DNA of 64,000 bases from JAXLYE01 sp046351595. GTDB lineage: Bacteria > Myxococcota_A > Polyangia > Palsa-1104 > JAEUJZ01. The position numbers and the translations under genes were made by a program. A model generated the notes under the pieces. The model worked only from the letters and a program-made list of their open reading frames with translations, did not search any database and had not been told where the DNA came from. This document shows positions 17,645-27,199 of this stretch, piece after piece (position 1 is the first letter of the stretch; each line of letters starts with the position of its first letter). The DNA is taken from the NCBI GenBank assembly GCA_046351595.1, contig JAXLYE010000003.1, positions 372,001 to 436,000 of the forward strand. The letters are read 5' to 3'.

Positions 17645-18298
17645 GGTCCGTGGCGCCGCGGGCCGGTCCGGGATGATCTCGTGGATCTTGGCCTCGGAGA
17701 TGTTGTTGGCCTTGAGCAGGCGCTTGAAGCTGGTCAGGGCGCCGTGCGCGCTGCGGATGGCGGCGATCCGCATGCGCTCGTACATGGCGGCGTAGGCGCG
17801 GGGCTTGCGCGCGGCGTCCACGGCGGCCTCGAAGGCGACGGCCTCGTCGCGGATCTGCTTGGCGTAGTCCTTGGCCTTGGCGGCGTCCAGGCGCGCGTGT
17901 ACGCCGGACTCGATCAGCTCGGCCAAGAGCTCCATGCGCGCTGGCTGCTCGGCGTCCTCGCCGTCGGTGTAGAAGGTGATGCCGCCGGGGAACAGGAGGT
18001 CGTACTGCGGGTCGCGCATCGGGCGGCCGACGTCGCTCCACAGCACGTCGGAGACGCGGGCGACCAGGAGATCGGCGCTGGTGTTGCGCGCGGCCTGCGC
18101 GGCCAAAAGAGGCTCGCTCTTGGCCACGGCAGCGCGCCACTTGCCGTCGATCAGGTCGCACAGCGCGAGCGCCGGCTTCAGGGTCTGCTCGGCCAGAGTC
18201 TTGTACAGACCGCCGGCCGCCTGCGCGTTGAGGTGGCTCTCGCGCACGTCCGAGAGAATGTCGTCCACTGCTGCGGTCCTGCGAATCACTTCACCCAT
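17609..18298 (-). CDS. hypothetical helical protein, 229 aa
   Basis: The ATG at 18298 follows AAGGAGAG with seven bases spacing. The protein is predicted to be helical and soluble. A segment YDLLFPGGITFYTDG lies near the middle, and a Pro-rich tail (PAAPRTPTPPLPAPPAP) ends it. There is no signal peptide. I do not recognise the family. Its stop lies inside the last unit of the 42-bp array, so the array could be its 3' untranslated region. The GH15 gene is divergently transcribed from the other side. Confidence 0.6.
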   Translation of the reverse strand: MGEVIRRTAAVDDILSDVRESHLNAQAAGGLYKTLAEQTLKPALALCDLIDGKWRAAVAKSEPLLAAQAARNTSADLLVARVSDVLWSDVGRPMRDPQYDLLFPGGITFYTDGEDAEQPARMELLAELIESGVHARLDAAKAKDYAKQIRDEAVAFEAAVDAARKPRAYAAMYERMRIAAIRSAHGALTSFKRLLKANNISEAKIHEIIPDRPAAPRTPTPPLPAPPAP

Positions 18299-18569
18299 GA
18301 ACTCTCTCCTTGGTGGTGGCGCGCGTCCGTCGACGCGGCGCCCGGATAGGGGATATCGCCCCAGACTGCGGGGCGCGCGGAAGGTGGCATGGTCTGGCCA
18401 TTGGATGCAAGCGGAAGCTCGCAGGGCTGCTCGCTGGCCGGTGCCCCAGCCGGTCGGCGAGGGGCCCGCGCCGGGCCGGCAGGCGCGCGGGCGAGGGCGG
18501 CCTTGCCGAGCCGCGGGGCTGGGCCATGCTTCCTAGGGAACCAGAGGCACGGGAGGCGTCGGAGGCGTG

Positions 18570-20417
18570 ATGGCGGCCCGCATCGAAGACTACGCGCTCA
18601 TCGGAGACTGCCGGAGCGCCGCGCTGGTCAGCCGCAGCGGCTCCATCGACTGGCTGTGCCTGCCGCGCTTCGACTCGGCGGCGTGCTTCGCTGCGCTGCT
18701 CGGCGCGCCGGAGCACGGGCGCTGGCTGCTCACCGCCGCGGCGCCCGACCCGAGCGGCGCGCCCGGCGAGCCGGACAATCGTGTCCAGATCCGGCGCCGC
18801 TACCGCGGCGACTCGCTGGTGCTGGAGACCGAGTACGTCACCGACTCGGGGCGCTGCCGCGTCCTCGACTGCATGCTGCTCGATGCGCCGGCGCCGACGC
18901 TGGTGCGCCGCGTCGAGGGACTGCGCGGCGAGGTGACGATGCGCCAGGAGCTCATCATCCGCTTCGACTATGGCTCGATCGTGCCGTGGGTGCGCCGCTG
19001 CGACGGCGAGCTGCTGGCCGTGGGCGGGCCGGACTCGCTGCGCCTGCGCACGCCGGTGCCGCTGCACGGACAGGGCCTGACCACCATCGGTGAGTTCACC
19101 ATCCGCGCGGGCGAGAGCGTGGACCTCTTGCTGTGCTGGCACGCCTCGCACGAGCCGCCCCCGCCCTGGCCCGCGGACGTCACCGCGGCGGTGGCCGCGA
19201 CGCAGGAGCAGTGGCAGCGCTGGGCCGAGCGCTGTCAGTCGCCGCTCCAGGGCGCGGTGCGCGAGGCCGTGGTGCGCTCGCTGATCGTGCTCAAGGCGCT
19301 GACCTACGCGCCGACCGGCGGCATCGTCGCGGCGCCGACGACGTCGCTGCCGGAGTGGCCGGGCGGCGTGCGCAACTGGGACTACCGCTTCTGCTGGCTG
19401 CGCGACTCGACCTTCACGCTGTACGCGCTCTTGTCGGCCGGCTACCGCGAGGAGGCCGAGCGCTGGCGCGCGTGGCTGGTGCGGGCGCTGGCGGGCACGC
19501 CCGATCAGGTGAACATCATGTACGGCCTGGCCGGCGAGCGGCGCCTGACCGAGACCGAGCTGCCGTGGCTGCCGGGCTACGAGGGCTCGCGCCCGGTGCG
19601 CGTCGGCAACGCCGCCTACGCGCAGCTCCAGCTCGACATCTTCGGCGAGGTGATGGACACGCTGCAGCTGGCGCGGCGCTCGGGCCTGGTGCAGGACCAG
19701 AGCGCCTGGTGCGTGCAGAAGAAGATGCTCGAGCACCTGGGCCGCGTCTGGGATCAGCCCGACGAGGGGATCTGGGAGGTGCGCGGCGGCAAGCGCCACT
19801 TCACGCACTCGAAGGTCATGGCCTGGCTGGCCTTCGATCGATCGATCGACGCCGTCGAGGAGAGCGGCCTCGATGGCCCGGTCGAGCGCTGGCGCGCGCT
19901 GCGCGACCGCATCCACGCCGACATCTGCGAAAAGGCGTACAGCCCCGAGCGCGGCTGCTTCACGCAGTCGTACGGCTCGACGGAGCTCGACGCGGCGCTG
20001 TTGATGATGGGGCTCGTCGGGTTCCTGCCGCACGACGACCCGCGCCTGCGCCGCACCGTCGCCGCGATCGAGCAGGATCTGCTGCACGACGGCCTGCTCC
20101 TGCGCTACCGCACCGAGCGCGTGGAAGACGGGCTGCCGCCGAGCGAGGGCGTGTTCCTGGCGTGCTCGTTCTGGCTCGTGGACAGCTACGCGCTGCTCGG
20201 CCGCGACGACGAGGCGCAGGCGCTGTTCGAGCGGCTCTTGACGCTGCGCAACGACGTCGGGCTGCTCGCCGAGGAGTACGATCCGCGGGCGCGGCGCCAG
20301 CTCGGCAACTTCCCGCAGGCGTTCTCGCACATCTCGCTGGTCAACGCCGCCTTCAACCTGCACGGCAGCAAGGGGCCGGCGGCGGATCGCAGCCGGAAGT
20401 CGCCGTCCGCGCCCTGA
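18570..20417 (+). CDS. glycoside hydrolase family 15 protein (glucoamylase/trehalase-like)
   Basis: The protein opens with the N-terminal beta domain of bacterial GH15 enzymes (RIEDYALIGDCRSAALVS, SIDWLCLPRFDS). The (alpha/alpha)6 catalytic domain follows, with NWDYRFCWLRDSTF near residue 270. The C-terminal EEYDPRARRQLGNFPQAFSH carries the second catalytic Glu region. Members hydrolyse terminal alpha-glucosides, often trehalose or malto-oligosaccharides, in the cytoplasm; there is no signal peptide. At 615 aa it is the usual length. ATG 18570 is preferred to GTG 18567, and both follow GGAGG. A LiaF-like gene follows closely. Confidence 0.92.
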   Translation: MAARIEDYALIGDCRSAALVSRSGSIDWLCLPRFDSAACFAALLGAPEHGRWLLTAAAPDPSGAPGEPDNRVQIRRRYRGDSLVLETEYVTDSGRCRVLDCMLLDAPAPTLVRRVEGLRGEVTMRQELIIRFDYGSIVPWVRRCDGELLAVGGPDSLRLRTPVPLHGQGLTTIGEFTIRAGESVDLLLCWHASHEPPPPWPADVTAAVAATQEQWQRWAERCQSPLQGAVREAVVRSLIVLKALTYAPTGGIVAAPTTSLPEWPGGVRNWDYRFCWLRDSTFTLYALLSAGYREEAERWRAWLVRALAGTPDQVNIMYGLAGERRLTETELPWLPGYEGSRPVRVGNAAYAQLQLDIFGEVMDTLQLARRSGLVQDQSAWCVQKKMLEHLGRVWDQPDEGIWEVRGGKRHFTHSKVMAWLAFDRSIDAVEESGLDGPVERWRALRDRIHADICEKAYSPERGCFTQSYGSTELDAALLMMGLVGFLPHDDPRLRRTVAAIEQDLLHDGLLLRYRTERVEDGLPPSEGVFLACSFWLVDSYALLGRDDEAQALFERLLTLRNDVGLLAEEYDPRARRQLGNFPQAFSHISLVNAAFNLHGSKGPAADRSRKSPSAP

Positions 20418-20448
20418 GCGCGCCGCGGCCGAAGACCGCGCGGTCGCG

Positions 20449-20802
20449 GTGCTCGGCGGCATCGAGCTCGACTTCCGCGAGGCGAGCCTCGGGCCCGGCG
20501 TCACCGAGGTCCACATCACCGCGGTGCTGGGCGGCGTCAGCCTCATCGTGCCGCCGCAGCTCGCGGTCGAGATGGACGGCACCGCGATCATGGGCGGCTT
20601 CGAGCACAGCGAGCGCGCGCCGGTGCAGCTCGATCCCGAGCGGCCGGTGCTGCGCGTGCACGGGCTGGCGCTGTGGGGCGGCGTCGCCATCGAGACGCGG
20701 CTGCCCGGCGAGACCGAGCTCGAGGCGCACAAGCGGCGGCACGAGCAGCGCCGCCTGCCCGGCAAGAGGGCCCCGGCGCTGCCGCCGCGCCGCGACGAGT
20801 AG
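20449..20802 (+). CDS. LiaF C-terminal-like protein
   Basis: The 117-aa product has the repeating GG-x-E/x-x-V pattern of the LiaF/DUF2154 C-terminal beta-solenoid (LGGIELDFREASLGPGVTEV, then VLGGVSLIVPP and IMGGFEH). It ends in a basic tail. LiaF-like domains sense or repress cell-envelope stress systems in other bacteria; here it is soluble, without a membrane anchor. The start is uncertain: GTG 20449 is the only clear candidate, 31 bases after the GH15 stop, without a good ribosome site. Confidence 0.6.
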   Translation: MLGGIELDFREASLGPGVTEVHITAVLGGVSLIVPPQLAVEMDGTAIMGGFEHSERAPVQLDPERPVLRVHGLALWGGVAIETRLPGETELEAHKRRHEQRRLPGKRAPALPPRRDE

Positions 20803-20846
20803 AGCGCCCATGCGCTCGTAGAGCGGCACGCCTCCACCGCCGCGCC

Positions 20847-23800
20847 TCATGCGCCGTGAGTCAGGCGTCCTGCGTGCTGTGTGCAGCCCGCGGGCGTGGC
20901 CCCGCGCCGCCGGAACGCCCGCGTCAGCCGCGCCAGCGCGATATACACAACCGGGGTTGTGAACAGCGTCAGCAGCTGCGAGATGAGCAGGCCGCCGACG
21001 ATGGAGATGCCCAGCGGCCGGCGCAGCTCGGCGCCGACGCCGTGACCCAGCGCCAGCGGCAGGCCGCCGAGCAGCGCCGCCAGCGTCGTCATCAGGATCG
21101 GGCGGAAGCGCAAGAGGCACGCCTGGAAGATCGACTCCTCGGGCGACAGCCCGTGGTCGCGCTCGGCCTCGAGCGCGAAGTCGATCATCATGATGGCGTT
21201 CTTCTTGACGATGCCGATGAGCAGGATGATGCCGATGAGCGAGATGATCGAGAAGTCGGTGCGGAACAAGAGCAGCGCCAGCAGCGCACCGACGCCGGCC
21301 GAGGGCAGGGTCGACAGGATCGTCAGCGGGTGGACGTAGCTCTCGTACAGCATGCCGAGCACGATGTAGACGGTGATGAGCGCCGCCAGCACCAGCAGCG
21401 GCTCGTCCTTCAGCGAGGCGCGGAAGGCCTGCGCCGTGCCCTGGAAGTCGGCGCGCACCGAAGGCGGCAGGCCGATGGCCCGCTCGGCCGCGCGCACCGC
21501 GTCCACGGCCTGCCCCAGCGACACCCCCGGCGCCGTATTGAATGAGAGGGTTACCGACGGGAACTGGCCCTGGTGGTTGACCGACAGCGAGGTCGCGGCC
21601 GGCGCCGCCCGGGTGATCGCGCGCAGCGGCACCAGGCTGCCCCCCTGGCCGCGCACGTACAGGTGCGCGAGCGCCTCGGGCCCCTGCTGCAGCTCCGGCG
21701 GCACCTCGATGACCACGCGGTACTGGTTCAGCGCGCCGTAGATCACCGCGACCTGGCGCTGGCCGAACGCGTCGTACAGCGCCTCGTCCACCGCCTGCGG
21801 CGTCACCCCGAGCCGCGCCGCGGTGTCGCGATCGATGGTCACGTTCAGCGCGAGGCCCGTGGTCTGCTGATCGGTCGCCACGTCGCGCAGCTGCACAAGG
21901 CCGCGCAGCTTCTCGTAGAGCCGCGGCGCCCAGGTGTTAAGCTCCGCGAGGTCCGCGTCCTGCACGGTGTACTGATACTGGGTGCGGGCGAAGCGGCCGC
22001 CGATGCGCACGTCCTGCACCGCCTGCAGGAACAGCCGGATGCCCTCGATGCGCGCCAGCTTGGGCCGCAGGCGACCGATGATCTCGTCGGCGTTCGCCTT
22101 CCGCCCGGGCCGCGGCTTGAGCACGATGAAGGTCGTCCCGGTGTTACCCGCCGAGCCCGCGCCGCCGCCAATGAACGACACCAGGTGCGCGATGTCCGGA
22201 TCCGCGAGCAGCACCTCGTTGACGCGCTGCTGCCGCTCGCGCATCGCCGGGAACGAGATGTCCTGCGGCGCCTCGGACATGCCCATGAGCTGCCCGGTGT
22301 CCTGCTGCGGGAACAGCCCCTTGGGGATCACCACGTACAGGAACACGCTCAGCGCCACCGTGCACAGCGTCAGGATCAGCGTCGCGACCTGGTGGCGCAG
22401 CACGAAGCGCAGGCAGCGCTCGTAGATCGCGAGCAGGCCGTCGAAGCCGCGCTCGAGCAGCCGGCCGAGGCGCCCGGGCGCCTTCTCCTCTTCGCCGTGC
22501 GGGCGCAGGATCTTGGCGCACATCATCGGCGTCAGCGTCAGCGACACCACGCCCGAGAAGGCCACCGCGACGCTGAGCGTCACCGCGAACTCGCGGAACA
22601 GGCGGCCGACGATGCCGCCCATGAGCAGGATCGGGATGAACACCGCCAGGAGCGAGACCGTGATCGAGACGATGGTGAAGCCGATCTGGCGCGCGCCTTC
22701 GAGCGCCGCCTTGAGCGGCGGCTCGCCCGCCTCGATGTGGCGCGTCACGTTCTCGGTCACCACGATCGCGTCGTCGACGACGAAGCCGGTCGAGATGGTC
22801 AGCGCCATGAGCGACAGGTTGTTCAGGCTGTAGCCGAGCAGGTACATGACGCCGAAGGTGCCGATGACCGAGAGCGGCACCGCGACGCTCGGGATGGCGG
22901 TGGCGCGGCCGCTGCGCAAGAACACGAAGACCACCAGCACCACCAGCCCCACCGAGAGCAGCAGCGTCATCTCGACGTCCGCTACCGAGGCGCGGATGGT
23001 CTGGCTGCGATCGAGCGCGACCTCGACCTTCACCGCCGGCGAGATCGAGCGGCTGAGCGTGGGCAAGAGCGCCTTGATGCGGTCGATCACCTCGATGATG
23101 TTGGCGCCAGGCTGGCGGCGGATGATCACCAGCACCGCGCGCTTTCTGCCCGACCACGCGGCAGAGCGCGCGTTCTCGACGTCGTCAAAGACGCGCGCGA
23201 GCTCGCCGAGCCGCACCGCCGCGCCGTCGCGGTAGGTGACGATGAGCGGCTGGTAGTCCGCGGCCCGCATGAGCTGATCGTTGGCCGAGATCACCTGCAG
23301 CTGCTCGCCGCCGCCGAGCGCGCCCTTGGGCTGGTTGACCGTGGCCTGCGCCAGCGTCGTGCGCACGTCGGCCAGCGTCAGGCCGGCGCCGGCCAGCACC
23401 TCGGGATCGGCCTGCACGCGCACCGCCGGCTGCTGGCCGCCGCCGACGAAGACCTGGCCCACGCCGGGCACCTGCGCGATCTTCTGCGCCAGCACGCTGG
23501 TCGCCGCGTCGAACACCTGCGCCAGCGGCAGCGTCTCGGCGGTCAGCGACAGGATCAGCACCGGCGCGTCGGCGGGGTTCACCTTCTGGAAGCGCGGGCG
23601 GCTGGGCAGGTTGCTCGGCAGGTCGCCGCCGGCCGCGTTGATCGCCGCCTGCACGTCGCGCGCCGCGGCATCGACGTCGCGATCGAGATCGAACTGCAGC
23701 GTCAGCGACGTCGCGCCGAGCGAGCTGACCGAGGTGATCTCGGACAGCCCGGCGATGCGGCCGAAGCGGCGCTCCAGCGGCGCGGCCACGGCCGCGGCCA

Positions 23801-23975
23801 TGGTCTCGGGGCTGGCGCCGGGCAGCCCGACGTTGACCGAGATCGTCGGGAAGTCGACGCGCGGCAGCGGCGCCACCGGCAGCTGTGTATAGCCGACCAG
23901 CCCGGACAGGAGCAGCGCCGCCGCGAGCAGCGACGTCGCGACCGGCCGGCGGATGAAGGGCGCCGAGACGTTCAT
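20847..23975 (-). CDS. mdtC: RND efflux transporter, MdtC-type inner-membrane subunit
   Basis: The 1042-aa protein has the RND layout: a TM1 start (FIRRPVATSLL), a large periplasmic loop, TM segments around residues 340-540, a second periplasmic loop and the final TM block with GIVKKNAIMMIDFALEAERD. VAPLPRVDFPTISVNVGLPGASPETMA matches MdtC better than MdtB. It exports drugs or metabolites by proton antiport as part of a tripartite pump. Its start overlaps the stop of the mdtB-like gene by four bases. The last ~300 bases hold a DNA tract identical to the mdtB-like gene, a sign of gene conversion. Confidence 0.93.
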   Translation of the reverse strand: MNVSAPFIRRPVATSLLAAALLLSGLVGYTQLPVAPLPRVDFPTISVNVGLPGASPETMAAAVAAPLERRFGRIAGLSEITSVSSLGATSLTLQFDLDRDVDAAARDVQAAINAAGGDLPSNLPSRPRFQKVNPADAPVLILSLTAETLPLAQVFDAATSVLAQKIAQVPGVGQVFVGGGQQPAVRVQADPEVLAGAGLTLADVRTTLAQATVNQPKGALGGGEQLQVISANDQLMRAADYQPLIVTYRDGAAVRLGELARVFDDVENARSAAWSGRKRAVLVIIRRQPGANIIEVIDRIKALLPTLSRSISPAVKVEVALDRSQTIRASVADVEMTLLLSVGLVVLVVFVFLRSGRATAIPSVAVPLSVIGTFGVMYLLGYSLNNLSLMALTISTGFVVDDAIVVTENVTRHIEAGEPPLKAALEGARQIGFTIVSITVSLLAVFIPILLMGGIVGRLFREFAVTLSVAVAFSGVVSLTLTPMMCAKILRPHGEEEKAPGRLGRLLERGFDGLLAIYERCLRFVLRHQVATLILTLCTVALSVFLYVVIPKGLFPQQDTGQLMGMSEAPQDISFPAMRERQQRVNEVLLADPDIAHLVSFIGGGAGSAGNTGTTFIVLKPRPGRKANADEIIGRLRPKLARIEGIRLFLQAVQDVRIGGRFARTQYQYTVQDADLAELNTWAPRLYEKLRGLVQLRDVATDQQTTGLALNVTIDRDTAARLGVTPQAVDEALYDAFGQRQVAVIYGALNQYRVVIEVPPELQQGPEALAHLYVRGQGGSLVPLRAITRAAPAATSLSVNHQGQFPSVTLSFNTAPGVSLGQAVDAVRAAERAIGLPPSVRADFQGTAQAFRASLKDEPLLVLAALITVYIVLGMLYESYVHPLTILSTLPSAGVGALLALLLFRTDFSIISLIGIILLIGIVKKNAIMMIDFALEAERDHGLSPEESIFQACLLRFRPILMTTLAALLGGLPLALGHGVGAELRRPLGISIVGGLLISQLLTLFTTPVVYIALARLTRAFRRRGATPAGCTQHAGRLTHGA
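20974..21268. repeat. 295-bp tract identical to 24186-24480 (copy in mdtC-like gene)
   Basis: I compared the two tracts base by base and saw no difference over 295 bp. Flanking sequence diverges quickly on both sides, as expected for a recent gene-conversion tract between paralogous RND genes rather than selection on protein alone. Confidence 0.85.
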
Positions 23976-26900
23976 GGCCGCGCCTCCGCGACCTTCGCGG
24001 GCGCCGGCGTGTCGTCCGAATCGGGCTCCTCGTCCGACTCCGGCCCCTCCTCATGCGCCTCGGCGTCGTCCGCCGCGTCCGGAGCCGCGGGCGTGTCTTG
24101 CGACGGCTTGCGCGAGCGCCGCGACAGCCGCCGGCCCAGCCGGTCCATGTACAGATACACAACCGGGGTTGTGTACAGCGTCAGAAGCTGCGAGATGAGC
24201 AGGCCGCCGACGATGGAGATGCCCAGCGGCCGGCGCAGCTCGGCGCCGACGCCGTGACCCAGCGCCAGCGGCAGGCCGCCGAGCAGCGCCGCCAGCGTCG
24301 TCATCAGGATCGGGCGGAAGCGCAAGAGGCACGCCTGGAAGATCGACTCCTCGGGCGACAGCCCGTGGTCGCGCTCGGCCTCGAGCGCGAAGTCGATCAT
24401 CATGATGGCGTTCTTCTTGACGATGCCGATGAGCAGGATGATGCCGATGAGCGAGATGATCGAGAAGTCGGTGCGGAACAGGATCAGGGCGAGCAGCGCG
24501 CCGACGCCGGCCGAGGGCAGGGTCGACAGGATCGTCAGCGGGTGGATGTAGCTCTCGTACAGGATGCCGAGCACAATGTAGACGGTGACCAGGGCCGAAA
24601 GGATCAGCAGCGGCTCGTCGCTGAGCGAGGAGCGGAAGGCCTGCGCCGTGCCCTGGAAGTCGGCGTGGATCGAGGGCGGCAGGCCGATCGAGCGCTCGGC
24701 CGCGCGCACCGCGTCGATGGCCTGGCCCAGCGACACCCCCTTTGCGGTGTCGAAGGACAGCGTCACCGACGGGAACTGGCCCTGGTGGTTGAGCGCCAGC
24801 GGCGACGGCTTCAGCGTCCGCCGGGCCAGCACCGACAGCGGCACGGACTCGCCGGACGCCGCGCGCACATAGATCTGGGACAGCGCGTCGGGATCCTTCT
24901 GCAGCTCGGGCTTGACCTCGAGCACCACGCGGTACTGGTTCAGCTGCGTGAAGATCGTCGAAACCTGGCGCTGGCCGAACGCGTCGTACAGCGTGTCGTC
25001 GATGGCCTGCAGCGACACGCCCAGCCGCGACGCGGTGTCGCGATCGATGGTGAGATCGAGCGCCAGCCCGTTGTCCTGCTGATCGCTGGCGACCTCGCGC
25101 AGCTCGGGCAGGCCGCGCAGCTTCTCGTGCAGGCGCGGCGCCCACGTGAAGAGCTCCGCGGCGTCCGCGTCCTCGAGCGTGTACTGGAACTGGGTGCGGC
25201 TGATGCGGCTCTCGATCGACAGGTCCTGGACCGACTGCAGGTACAGCGTGATGCCGGGCACCGCGGCGAGCTGCGGCCGCAGGCGCGCGATGATCTCGTC
25301 GGCGCTGGCCCCGCGCTCGCTCCGCGGCTTGAGCGTCACCGAAATACGGCCGCTCGAGGGCACCAGGTTGGTGCCGTCGGCACCGACGAACGAGGCCACG
25401 GACGCGACGTCCGGGTCGTGCAGGATCACGTCCGCGAGCGCGCGCTGCCCCTCGGCCAGGCGGCTGAACGAGGCGTCGGGCGCGACCTCGGAGACGCCGA
25501 GCAAAAGGCCCGTGTCCTGCAGCGGGAAGAAGCCCTTGGGGATGATCAGGGCCAAAAGGACCGTCAGCCCGATCGTCGCGAACAGCGACAACAGGGTCAA
25601 GAGCTGGTGGCGCAGCACCACGCGCAGGCTGCGCTCGTACAGGCGCACCACCGCGTCGAACCCGCGCTCGGTCAGCTGGTGGAAGCGGGCGGCGAGGCCG
25701 GTCTTGCCCTTGCTCTCCTCGTGCGGGCGCAATAGGTGCGCGCACATCGTCGCGGTCATGCTCAAAGACAGCGCGGCCGAGACCAGGATGGCGACGCTCA
25801 GCGTCACCGCGAACTCGCGGAACAGGCGGCCGATGACGCCGCCCATCAGCAACAGCGGGATCAGCACCGCGACCAGCGACACCGTCAGCGACAGGATGGT
25901 GAAGCCGATCTGGCGGGCGCCCTTGCGCGCGGCCCGAAGCGGCGGCTCGCCGGCCTCGATGAAGCGCGCGATGTTCTCGATCATGACGATGGCGTCGTCG
26001 ACGACGAAGCCGGTCGAGATGGTCAGCGCCATGAGCGACAGGTTGTTCAGGCTGTAGCCGAGCAGGTACATGACGCCGAAGGTGCCGATGATCGACAGCG
26101 GCACCACCAGCCCCGGGATCAGCGTCGCGCGCAGGCTGCGCAGGAAGATGTAGATGACCGCGACCACGAGGCCGATGGTCAGGCACAGCGTGAACTCCAC
26201 GTCCTCGACCGAGGCGCGCACGGTCTCGGTGCGGTCGCTGAGGATGCGCACCTCGATGCCGGCGGGCAGCGACGCCTTGAGCTGCGGCAAGAGCGCCTTT
26301 GTGCGCTCGGCGACCTCGATGACATTCGCGCCGGGCTGGCGCTGGACGTTGACGATGATCGCGCGCTTCTGGTCGGCCCAGCCCATGAGCTGCGTGTTCT
26401 CGACGCCGTCGACGACAGCGGCGACGTCGCCCAGGCGCAGCGCCGCGCCGTTTTTGTACGCGATCACGATGCCGCGGAACTGCTCGGCGCGATCGAGCTG
26501 GTCGTTGGTCGCGATCGCGTAGTCCTGGCGCGCGCCGTCGATGTTGCCCTTGGGCTGGTTGACGTTGGCCTGCACCAGCGCCAGGCGCACGTCCTCCAGG
26601 CTCAGGCCGGCCGAGGCCAGCTGCGCGGGATCGGCCTGCACCCGCACCGCCGGCTTCTGGCCGCCGGAGAGCGTCACCAGGCCGACGCCCGCGATCTGCG
26701 AGATCTTCTGCGCCAGCACCGAGTCCGCGTAGTCATTGACGCGCGGCAGCGGCAGCCGGTCCGAGCTCACCGCGATCGTCAGCACCGGCGTGTCCGCGGG
26801 GTTGCTCTTCGAGTAGGTCGGCGGCGCCGGCAGCGTGCGCGGCAAGAGGTTCGCCGCCGCGTTCATCGCCGCCTGCACGTCCTGCTCGGCCGCGTCGATG

Positions 26901-27199
26901 TCGCGATCGAGGTTGAACTGCAGCGTGATCTGCGAGGTCGCGAAGCTCGACACCGACGTCATCTGCGACAGCGCCGGCATCTGGCCGAACTGACGCTCCA
27001 GCGGCGTCGTCACGGCCGAGGCCATGGTCTGCGCGCTGGCGCCGGGCAGGTACGTCGACACCACGATCGTCGGGTAGTCGACCTGCGGCAGCGCCGACAC
27101 CGGCAGGCTGCGGTAGCCGATGAGCCCCGCGAGCAGCAGGCCGACCATCAAGAGCGACGTCGCGATCGGCCGGCGGATGAACGGCTCCGAGAGGTTCAT
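23972..27199 (-). CDS. mdtB: RND efflux transporter, MdtB-type inner-membrane subunit
   Basis: The 1075-aa RND protein carries LPVSALPQVDYPTI and ITLQFNLDRDIDAAEQDVQAA near the N-terminus, both typical of MdtB. Two periplasmic loops and two six-helix blocks are recognisable. A hydrophilic acidic tail after the last helix (DAADDAEAHEEGPESDEEPDSDD) is an extension not usual in MdtB. It should form a mixed trimer with the MdtC-type protein encoded next. Its start overlaps the adaptor gene stop and its stop overlaps the mdtC-like start, so all three are translationally coupled. Confidence 0.93.
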   Translation of the reverse strand: MNLSEPFIRRPIATSLLMVGLLLAGLIGYRSLPVSALPQVDYPTIVVSTYLPGASAQTMASAVTTPLERQFGQMPALSQMTSVSSFATSQITLQFNLDRDIDAAEQDVQAAMNAAANLLPRTLPAPPTYSKSNPADTPVLTIAVSSDRLPLPRVNDYADSVLAQKISQIAGVGLVTLSGGQKPAVRVQADPAQLASAGLSLEDVRLALVQANVNQPKGNIDGARQDYAIATNDQLDRAEQFRGIVIAYKNGAALRLGDVAAVVDGVENTQLMGWADQKRAIIVNVQRQPGANVIEVAERTKALLPQLKASLPAGIEVRILSDRTETVRASVEDVEFTLCLTIGLVVAVIYIFLRSLRATLIPGLVVPLSIIGTFGVMYLLGYSLNNLSLMALTISTGFVVDDAIVMIENIARFIEAGEPPLRAARKGARQIGFTILSLTVSLVAVLIPLLLMGGVIGRLFREFAVTLSVAILVSAALSLSMTATMCAHLLRPHEESKGKTGLAARFHQLTERGFDAVVRLYERSLRVVLRHQLLTLLSLFATIGLTVLLALIIPKGFFPLQDTGLLLGVSEVAPDASFSRLAEGQRALADVILHDPDVASVASFVGADGTNLVPSSGRISVTLKPRSERGASADEIIARLRPQLAAVPGITLYLQSVQDLSIESRISRTQFQYTLEDADAAELFTWAPRLHEKLRGLPELREVASDQQDNGLALDLTIDRDTASRLGVSLQAIDDTLYDAFGQRQVSTIFTQLNQYRVVLEVKPELQKDPDALSQIYVRAASGESVPLSVLARRTLKPSPLALNHQGQFPSVTLSFDTAKGVSLGQAIDAVRAAERSIGLPPSIHADFQGTAQAFRSSLSDEPLLILSALVTVYIVLGILYESYIHPLTILSTLPSAGVGALLALILFRTDFSIISLIGIILLIGIVKKNAIMMIDFALEAERDHGLSPEESIFQACLLRFRPILMTTLAALLGGLPLALGHGVGAELRRPLGISIVGGLLISQLLTLYTTPVVYLYMDRLGRRLSRRSRKPSQDTPAAPDAADDAEAHEEGPESDEEPDSDDTPAPAKVAEARP
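24186..24480. repeat. 295-bp tract identical to 20974-21268 (copy in mdtB-like gene)
   Basis: This is the partner copy of the gene-conversion tract, in direct orientation 3212 bp away. It encodes the last transmembrane block including KKNAIMMIDFALEAERD. Confidence 0.85.

Noticed and set aside
17213..18349. A + strand protein including the 42-bp repeats
   Set aside because: The 3' two-thirds are antisense to the gene at 17609-18298, which has a good ribosome site. The ATG at 17213 has none.
18291..20837. 848-codon minus frame opposite the GH15 gene
   Set aside because: It is a shadow; GH15 motifs are unmistakable on the + strand.
21573..24257. Long + strand frame opposite the RND pump genes
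   Set aside because: It is antisense to clear RND transporters; the repeated RQQRRQ/RDRDD composition is typical of shadow frames.
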